In this document: piece by piece, positions 58,610-64,000 of the stretch
How positions within the stretch are numbered: position 1 is the stretch's first letter
How the letters are laid out: every line of letters begins with the position of its first letter
DNA from: SZUA-430 sp040080835
GTDB lineage: Bacteria; Pseudomonadota; Alphaproteobacteria; Micropepsales; Micropepsaceae
Assembly (NCBI GenBank): GCA_040080835.1
Contig: JBEBHP010000013.1
Location: 1-64,000 of the forward strand
DNA: 64,000 nucleotides
Direction: 5' to 3'
The notes under the pieces: model-generated
What the model saw: only the letters and a program-made list of their open reading frames with translations
Database searches by the model: none
What the model was told of the DNA's origin: nothing
Made by a program: the position numbers and the translations under genes

Positions 58610-59457
58610 TCTGGATCGTGATCGCCCTTCTGTCCCTGATCGCTGCAGCGATGCTTGTGCGGCCGCTCGTCTCCGCACAAAGCGATAATGTGGCGCAATC
58701 GAGCAGTCTTGCAGTCTACAAAAGCCAACTTTCGGAGGTTGCCTCTGACCTGCAGCGTGGGCTGATTGCAGCCACCGAAGCTGAAGCTGCACAACTTGAA
58801 ATCAAGCGACGCATTCTGGCTCTGGGTTCGGCTGCAACAATTGCTGCACCCCCAGCGGCGTCTGCACCTCTGGTCGCAATGGCGGCAAGCGCCTTTGCCG
58901 TTTTTTCGATTGGGCTTTATCTGTATCTCGGTCAGCCAATGCTTGCGGGCCATCCGTACGCTCTCGTCGAAGAGCAAGAGGCAGTGGCTGACGCAACCTC
59001 ATCAGAAATCGAGGGGATGATTTCCAAACTTGAGCAGCATCTGAAAGCCGAGCCGGATGATGTGGAAGGGTGGCGAGCATTGGGATGGGCCCAAATGCAG
59101 ATCGGGCGCTCACGCGCTGGTGTAGAGGCTTTGAAGAAGGCGGCTTCTCTTGCGCCGGTGAACGCGTCCATGCAGGCAATGTATGGAGAGGCTCTGGTTC
59201 GAGAAGCTGAAGGTGACGTGACAGACGAGGCCATCGAGGTTTTCGAAAGGGTTCTGCAGATTGCACCACAAGACCCGAGAGCACGTTTCTACAAGGGTCT
59301 CTATCTGTCACAGCATGATCAGGGCAAGGCAGGGCTTGATTTGTGGATCGAAGTCATTCGCAACAGTCCTGCTGATGCAGAGTGGCTGCCAAGCATCCGA
59401 CAGCAAGCGAAGGAACTGGCGTTGAAGCTGAAGCTGGATCCGGCAACAATACCCTGA
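58606..59457 (+). CDS. ccmI: Cytochrome c maturation chaperone CcmI
   Basis: The protein is 283 residues. Two membrane helices (about 2-20 and 88-108, LVAMAASAFAVFSIGLYLYL) flank a cytoplasmic loop with a leucine-zipper-like stretch. The periplasmic C-terminal domain has TPR repeats (DVEGWRALGWAQMQIGRSRA; PQDPRARFYKGLYLSQHDQG) that bind the C-terminus of apocytochromes. Its stop codon is 4 nt from the stop of the convergent gspG gene. Confidence 0.92.
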   Translation: MIWIVIALLSLIAAAMLVRPLVSAQSDNVAQSSSLAVYKSQLSEVASDLQRGLIAATEAEAAQLEIKRRILALGSAATIAAPPAASAPLVAMAASAFAVFSIGLYLYLGQPMLAGHPYALVEEQEAVADATSSEIEGMISKLEQHLKAEPDDVEGWRALGWAQMQIGRSRAGVEALKKAASLAPVNASMQAMYGEALVREAEGDVTDEAIEVFERVLQIAPQDPRARFYKGLYLSQHDQGKAGLDLWIEVIRNSPADAEWLPSIRQQAKELALKLKLDPATIP

Positions 59458-59461
59458 TGTC

Positions 59462-59908
59462 TTACCAGGAACCCAGGTCCTGGTCCTCGCCCGTACCACC
59501 TTCCTTGCCGTCGGCTCCCAACGAACTTATGTCCACCGAGCCGTGCAGGCCAGGGGCTTTGTAGAAGTATGGCTTGCCCCAAGGATCATTGATGCCGTCT
59601 GCGCGCGTCAGATATGGACCATTCCATGAGGCAACGCCTTCCGGCTTCTCGACGAGAGCTTTCAGGCCCTGCGGCTCAGTCGGATAGCCGCTATTGTCCA
59701 TCTTGTACATGTCGAGCGCCGTCAGGATATTCTGGATCTGGATTTTGGCGGCCTTGGCCTTGGACGATTCGAAGTATCCAATGACGCGCGGAGCCGCAAT
59801 GGCGATGATGAGGCTCAGGATCGCGAGCACAACCAGCAATTCAAGCAGCGAATATCCAGCTTGCGCGATCGTCCTGGTTTTGGCTTCCAATGACATCTGG
59901 CGCTTCAT
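59462..59908 (-). CDS. gspG: Type II secretion major pseudopilin GspG
   Basis: The protein is 148 residues. The prepilin site is AG before YSLLELLVVLAILSLIIAI, with Tyr at mature position 1 instead of Phe and Glu5 intact. The globular domain has MYKMDNSGYPTEPQGLKALV and WNGPYLTRADGINDPWGKPY, ending in the Ca-binding loop region SLGADGKEGG. The ATG at 59908 has GAGG upstream; the longer frame to 60028 runs into gspE. It starts 4 nt after the gspE stop. Confidence 0.95.
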   Translation of the reverse strand: MKRQMSLEAKTRTIAQAGYSLLELLVVLAILSLIIAIAAPRVIGYFESSKAKAAKIQIQNILTALDMYKMDNSGYPTEPQGLKALVEKPEGVASWNGPYLTRADGINDPWGKPYFYKAPGLHGSVDISSLGADGKEGGTGEDQDLGSW

Positions 59909-59912
59909 CGCT

Positions 59913-61637
59913 TCACACCTCTTCCTGCACGACACGTGAAATTTCCTCGATTGTCGTCGTTCCGTCCAGCACTTTGCGCAAACCGTTGCGACGCAGTGTT
60001 TCCATGCCGCCCGCAACTGCCAACGCATTTATTTGCGAAGCCGGAGCGTGAACCAGCACGAGTTTGCGAAGCGCTTCCGTTGGCACAAGCAGCTCTGAGA
60101 TGACAGATCGTCCCTTGTATCCGGTACCATTGCAAGCGGCGCAACCCGTCGCTTCGAAAAAGGTCGCGTTGGCATGAACTGACAGCCCGGCCGCCTCGAA
60201 TTCTGAGGCCCATTCTGTGCGCATGGCCACAGGCTGTCTGCAGTTCAGGCAAAGTGAGCGGACAAGCCTTTGTGAAAGTATTCCCGCAATCGTCGACGTC
60301 AGCAGATAGTCTTCGACACCCATGTCGAGCAACCGCGTTACGGCTGCGGCCGCACTGTTTGTGTGCACAGTCGACAGCACCATATGTCCCGTGAGAGCCG
60401 CCTGAACTGCGATGCGGGCTGTTTCTGCGTCGCGAATTTCACCGATCAGTATGACGTCAGGGTCGTGACGCAAGACTGAGCGCAGTACATTGGCAAAGCT
60501 CAAGCCGATATCGGGCTTGACCTGAATCTGGTTTACGCCGGCGATCTTGTATTCAACCGGATCTTCCACCGACAGAATTTTACGTTCGACAGAATTCAGT
60601 CGAGAAAGTGCAGCATACAACGTGGTCGTCTTGCCGCTACCGGTTGGCCCTGTAACCAGCACGATGCCATTCGGGCGCTTGAGCAGCTTATCCAGACTGT
60701 CCTGGGCGTCCTGGTCAAATCCAAGGGCTGCGAAATCCAGAGGTACAGACGACTTGTCCAGAATACGGATTACAGCGCATTCGCCATGCGCGACGGGAGC
60801 GGTCGCGATACGAAAGTCGATTTCCTTGCCCCGCACCGGCATCTTTACGGCGCCGTCCTGTGGCAGGCGACGCTCGGCAATGTTGAGGCCGCTCATGATT
60901 TTCAGGCGGGAAATAATCGCCGGTGCCTGCTCAATTGGTGCAGACTCCTCTTCCTTCAGGACGCCGTCAATTCTCGTACGTATCTGCAGCCGACGCTCAA
61001 ATGGCTCGATATGAATGTCTGACGCGCCTGCTTCGACGGCACGCGAAATGAGAGCGCTCACAAAGCGGATGACCGGCGCTTCACTTGCACTTTCCCTGAG
61101 TCGGGCGAGGTCCGCCTCGGTTGCTTCCGGCGAACCTGCATCGTTGCCAGCGCCAAGAGCGGAATTCTCGCCGCCCACAAAAAGACGCCTCAGTGCCAGT
61201 TCAATCTCGGAGGACAGAGCAGCCTTCACGATCACGCGCCGGTTGGTCGACAGCGCGAGTGCCGCCACGGTGAATCGGTCCAATGGATCTGCAGTTGCGA
61301 CGGTCACGCTTTGAGCATCTGCCCCCAACAGGATGGTTGCATGCTCTTTGAGAAACCGCTCGGTGACCGCCTCTGGCAGAACCGGTTCCAGAGGAAACTC
61401 TTCGGGCTTTGCCAAGGGTATCCCCAAACCAGCCTCAAACTCGACAATCAGTTCCCGCTCGGGAACGAGCCCCAGCTCAAGCAGTATCTTTGTGAGGCTC
61501 ATCTGGCTGTGACTTGCGACACGGCGCGCTCGTTCCGCGCCTTCGTTGTCCAGTTTGCCGGCGGCCAGCAGGTGATCCACGAAGCGGTCTTCCGCTCCAT
61601 CTTCGCTTCTCATCCGTGTTGTCGGTTCTGAGTTCAT
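59913..61637 (-). CDS. gspE: Type II secretion ATPase GspE
   Basis: The protein is 574 residues. Features in order are an N1E-like domain (LTKILLELGLVPERELIVEF), the central ATPase with Walker A GPTGSGKTTTLYAA, the Asp box, Walker B VILIGEIRDAETA, and the His box TGHMVLSTVHTNSA. The Zn-binding CxxC pairs CLNCRQPV and CAACNGTGYKG are present. It drives pseudopilus assembly from the cytoplasm. The start is the ATG at 61637, 29 nt after the peptidase stop. Confidence 0.95.
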   Translation of the reverse strand: MNSEPTTRMRSEDGAEDRFVDHLLAAGKLDNEGAERARRVASHSQMSLTKILLELGLVPERELIVEFEAGLGIPLAKPEEFPLEPVLPEAVTERFLKEHATILLGADAQSVTVATADPLDRFTVAALALSTNRRVIVKAALSSEIELALRRLFVGGENSALGAGNDAGSPEATEADLARLRESASEAPVIRFVSALISRAVEAGASDIHIEPFERRLQIRTRIDGVLKEEESAPIEQAPAIISRLKIMSGLNIAERRLPQDGAVKMPVRGKEIDFRIATAPVAHGECAVIRILDKSSVPLDFAALGFDQDAQDSLDKLLKRPNGIVLVTGPTGSGKTTTLYAALSRLNSVERKILSVEDPVEYKIAGVNQIQVKPDIGLSFANVLRSVLRHDPDVILIGEIRDAETARIAVQAALTGHMVLSTVHTNSAAAAVTRLLDMGVEDYLLTSTIAGILSQRLVRSLCLNCRQPVAMRTEWASEFEAAGLSVHANATFFEATGCAACNGTGYKGRSVISELLVPTEALRKLVLVHAPASQINALAVAGGMETLRRNGLRKVLDGTTTIEEISRVVQEEV

Positions 61638-61666
61638 GGGTCGATACTACTCGCCGTCGCGTGAAT

Positions 61667-62422
61667 TTAACCGGTAAACAAGATCGGGCCGTAAAGCCAC
61701 GTCAACCACAATCCGGTTGCAATTCCTGTGCCGAGAGGCAGGGGCGTTTCGGCCTCAACTTGCCGTCCCCTATAGTTAGCAGCAAGAGCAAACACTACAT
61801 TGACACAAACGCCAATCAGCAAAACGGACCCAAGCCCGCCCAAACCCGTCCAAGCCCCGGCCCCTGCCAGAAACTTGGCGTCGCCCAGACCCAGGCCATC
61901 CCTGCCTCGAACCCGACGGTACAACCAAGCCAGAGACACCAGTGCAACGTATCCCAATGCGGCGGCAACGAAGTGCTCAAAGATACTCTCGGCGTCCAGC
62001 AGCCAGCACACAGCCAGGCCCGCCGGGATCAAAGGCAGCGTGAGCCAGTCCGAGAGAAAGAGGTCGCGCGCGTCCATCACGGCCAGCGCGAGCAATGTCC
62101 ATCCCAACAGCACCGTCATGAGCAGTGCACCTTCGGGTACTGTCCAGCCAGCCCAGATTGCGACGCCCAATGCCGCCATTTCCATCACAGGATACAGCGC
62201 GCTCACCGGCGCGTTACAGGACCTGCACTTCCCCGCCTGCACAAGCCAAGACACCAATGGCACGAGTTCCGAAGCGCCCAACGTGTGATCGCATGATCGG
62301 CAATGCGAACGACCCCAGACGACGTTTTCGCCGCGCGGCAGCCGAACGACCAGAACCGACAGAAAGCTCCCGATAAATGGCGCAATGATCGCCAGGACAA
62401 TTGCCAAGGGAATTGTCGTCAT
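61667..62422 (-). CDS. gspO: Prepilin peptidase (GspO/PilD)
   Basis: The protein is 251 residues with eight membrane helices. The N-terminal zinc domain has CRSCDHTLGASELVPLVSWL and a second CRSC. The catalytic aspartates are in MDARDLFLSDWLTLP and GLGDAKFLAGAGAW (GxGD motif). It cleaves and N-methylates prepilins and pseudopilins. The ATG at 62422 overlaps the gspK stop by 4 bp; the longer frame to 62464 was rejected. Having the peptidase inside the gsp operon is less common. Confidence 0.92.
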   Translation of the reverse strand: MTTIPLAIVLAIIAPFIGSFLSVLVVRLPRGENVVWGRSHCRSCDHTLGASELVPLVSWLVQAGKCRSCNAPVSALYPVMEMAALGVAIWAGWTVPEGALLMTVLLGWTLLALAVMDARDLFLSDWLTLPLIPAGLAVCWLLDAESIFEHFVAAALGYVALVSLAWLYRRVRGRDGLGLGDAKFLAGAGAWTGLGGLGSVLLIGVCVNVVFALAANYRGRQVEAETPLPLGTGIATGLWLTWLYGPILFTG

Positions 62423-63342
62423 GGAATCGCGGCGTCGACTGCGGATGCCGGAAGATGCGGGCAAGCCAGCTCTGCCGCTTCGCGCAACGGGTATACCGGT
62501 TCGATGTTGAGTAGCCAGTACGGATCGTCGGGATTGCCTGTCACGCGCACTGACACTTTCTCTCCCCGCCGTACGGCGCGCTTCGGATCATCGAGTTCGG
62601 CGGTGATTTCGTACACGTCTCCCGGCGCAATGAGCTGCCCGCTCACAACGGACGGGCCACTTGTTGGCGCCGATCGTGTTGCGGGTTCAAAACCCATTTC
62701 ACGCTGAATCATCGGATCGGCCGAACCTATGTCGATTCCCGGCGCCTGTGTGAGTATCGTCAGTTGAGGTCGAATGCAGGCGAAAAGCGCATCGCTCATT
62801 CCATAGACCAGTCTCAACTCGCCCACGCTTTCGAACATCCTGTTTGAAGGGCCATATGCAAGTCCCGCGTCCTGGTACTGCCGGAACTCAGCGCCATTCA
62901 AGTGCATCAGGTCATCTGCGTCCCGCCAATCCTCAATCGCCGAGGCAAGCGACTGCGCCCGCGTACCGTCGGCTCCGGCTGACCGAAAGAGCGCACCAAG
63001 CATGTTTTCGTCTGCATAGTTTATGTCAATTTTTGCGCGCTCCGGACGCACTGAAATCTTTACGCGAAAGCCGCCCACATCCAATGTCTGAGGTGACCCA
63101 AGGATTTCCGGTATTGTACCGCGTGCATCTGCGAGTGCATTGGCGGCGTATTCCACACCGCTTTCGATTGCGGCCTGGGCCTGAGCCCTGACCAATTGTT
63201 GCGACGCAGACGACACGGTCGAATGCGCGGCACCAACGACTCCAATTACTATGAGCGACATTACGGCAAGGAAGCCCAGCACGGCGACCAACGCGATTCC
63301 ACGCTCACGCGTTTTTGTTTCTTGCGCAATCGTATCATGCAT
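62419..63342 (-). CDS. gspK: Type II secretion minor pseudopilin GspK
   Basis: The protein is 307 residues. The N-terminus RERG before IALVAVLGFLAVMSLIVIGV is the prepilin site without Glu5, as usual for GspK, the tip subunit. The globular part has KIDINYADENMLGALFRSAG and SAIEDWRDADDLMHLNGAEF, the standard SAM-like domain. The ATG at 63342 lies inside the end of gspJ (8-bp overlap); the longer frame was rejected. Confidence 0.93.
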   Translation of the reverse strand: MHDTIAQETKTRERGIALVAVLGFLAVMSLIVIGVVGAAHSTVSSASQQLVRAQAQAAIESGVEYAANALADARGTIPEILGSPQTLDVGGFRVKISVRPERAKIDINYADENMLGALFRSAGADGTRAQSLASAIEDWRDADDLMHLNGAEFRQYQDAGLAYGPSNRMFESVGELRLVYGMSDALFACIRPQLTILTQAPGIDIGSADPMIQREMGFEPATRSAPTSGPSVVSGQLIAPGDVYEITAELDDPKRAVRRGEKVSVRVTGNPDDPYWLLNIEPVYPLREAAELACPHLPASAVDAAIP

Positions 63343-63982
63343 GACGACAACCGAAGGAAACGGGATCGTATATGCATGTTGGTTCTCGCGCGACGCGTGG
63401 ACGCACGAGAAATTCCGGCCATACCATCGTTGATGCTGCGGGATAGCGGACCGATACAGAAATGAGCGCAGGGACACCAGACTGATCAATCCAGTCCTGC
63501 CGCCAGACGAATGCGCCGGTCTGGTCGAGAATGGCATACGCAAAAGAGATGTCCGTTGCATCACTGACGATCTCTTGCGTCTGCACCACTTTGGATCCAG
63601 CAAGAGGTGTCCATTTCAAGAGAAGGTACTTCTTGCCTGCACGGTCAATTTTCGAGAGCTCAAATCTTGCAATGCCGTTGGAATCGACCGCCGCAGCAGA
63701 ATTGGCGGTAAACGTCATTGTGCGTTCGGAGCCTCGAAAAAGTGCAGGGTCCGACGGAATTCCAGGATCCAGGTCTCGAGGCACCACGCGCTGCAACACA
63801 GTGCGAAGCAGAGACTGTGCGCCATAGACGCTGTCCATCGCAGAGACCTGCTGCCCGCTTTTTTCCCATACACGGGAGCCGAAACGGATGCCGCTGGAGA
63901 TTGCGAGGGAAATCATTCCCAGAAGGGCAAGGACCACAAGCAGCTCTGCAAGCGAGTAGCCGTTGGCTGGCGGTCGCTTCAT
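63335..63982 (-). CDS. gspJ: Type II secretion minor pseudopilin GspJ
   Basis: The protein is 215 residues. The prepilin site is ANG before YSLAELLVVLALLGMISLAI, with Glu5 present. The body has QSLLRTVLQRVVPRDLDPGI and FELSKIDRAGKKYLLLKWTP, and ends in a cysteine-containing tail. The ATG at 63982 follows GCGGGGGC. The frame continues to the window edge (GTG at 64000), but the ATG fits pseudopilin length. Genes upstream (probably gspI/H) lie off-window. Confidence 0.9.
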   Translation of the reverse strand: MKRPPANGYSLAELLVVLALLGMISLAISSGIRFGSRVWEKSGQQVSAMDSVYGAQSLLRTVLQRVVPRDLDPGIPSDPALFRGSERTMTFTANSAAAVDSNGIARFELSKIDRAGKKYLLLKWTPLAGSKVVQTQEIVSDATDISFAYAILDQTGAFVWRQDWIDQSGVPALISVSVRYPAASTMVWPEFLVRPRVAREPTCIYDPVSFGCRHA

Positions 63983-64000
63983 GTTAATTTGCCCCCGCAC

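Noticed and set aside
1..64000. tRNA, rRNA, CRISPR arrays, insertion sequences, integrases, replication origin
   Set aside because: I looked in all intergenic gaps and saw no cloverleaf-like sequence, regular spacer-repeat array, transposase or integrase motif, or DnaA-box cluster.

Overview
The window looks like a chromosomal segment of an alphaproteobacterium with roughly 58-60% G+C. I infer the class from several things seen here: the ccoNOQP-ccoGHIS layout, GTTC-N7-GTTC motifs of the alphaproteobacterial LexA-box type, a GGDEF protein with an alphaproteobacterial-style PAS tail, a DUF6356-like protein, and a ppx/gppA-rlmE gene pair. I cannot place it below class level. No tRNA, rRNA, CRISPR array, transposase or integrase was recognised.

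Layout. 1-5.0 kb: two tandem OmpA-type outer-membrane proteins (the first cut by the window edge), an acyl-CoA synthetase, and a small membrane protein-XRE regulator-alpha/beta hydrolase operon. 5.0-14.5 kb: a signalling and envelope block with two adjacent AraC paralogs, divergent from a GGDEF diguanylate cyclase, then a chemotaxis receptor, an OprB-like porin and several small exported proteins. 14.6-19.6 kb: a C1/LexA-like S24 repressor with a readable promoter and a possible auto-operator, then hypothetical proteins and an SDR. 19.7-27.6 kb: a complete cbb3 oxidase structural and maturation operon (ccoN, O, Q, P, G, H, I, S) behind an FNR/FixK box. It is followed by a convergent DUF2189 membrane gene with its own perfect FNR box. 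28.4-36.8 kb: small membrane proteins, an endonuclease I-type lipoprotein, two tandem beta-barrel proteins, three GNAT acetyltransferases, chorismate mutase, a glyoxalase-fold protein and a membrane-anchored serine hydrolase. 36.8-42.7 kb: an MFS symporter, CapA and YbjN-domain genes translationally coupled, a TetR regulator, an Asp/His-rich exported protein and a lipoprotein hydrolase.

42.8-48.1 kb: two divergent acyl-CoA catabolic units (acyl-CoA dehydrogenase plus AtuA-like protein; CoA-transferase plus luciferase-like oxidoreductase). 48.1-49.7 kb: a repeat-rich, gene-poor island carrying one A+T-rich orphan lipoprotein, several REP-like inverted repeats and a second copy of the LexA-box-like element found near the S24 gene. 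49.7-55.5 kb: a GPH-type MFS transporter, a concentrative nucleoside transporter, a Ppx/GppA phosphatase and RlmE. 55.6-59.5 kb: the cytochrome c maturation genes ccmF-G-H-I. 59.5-64.0 kb: a convergent type II secretion operon in the unusual order gspJ-gspK-prepilin peptidase-gspE-gspG, open at the right edge.

Functional links. The cbb3 oxidase contains c-type hemes in CcoO and CcoP, and these need the Ccm system encoded about 30 kb away. The FNR boxes at ccoN and the DUF2189 gene suggest co-induction when oxygen is low. The remaining genes are ordinary metabolism, envelope and regulation. I found no convincing large novel system. The best leads are the duplicated LexA-box-like element, the FNR-controlled DUF2189 gene, the repeat island, and a few odd exported proteins.
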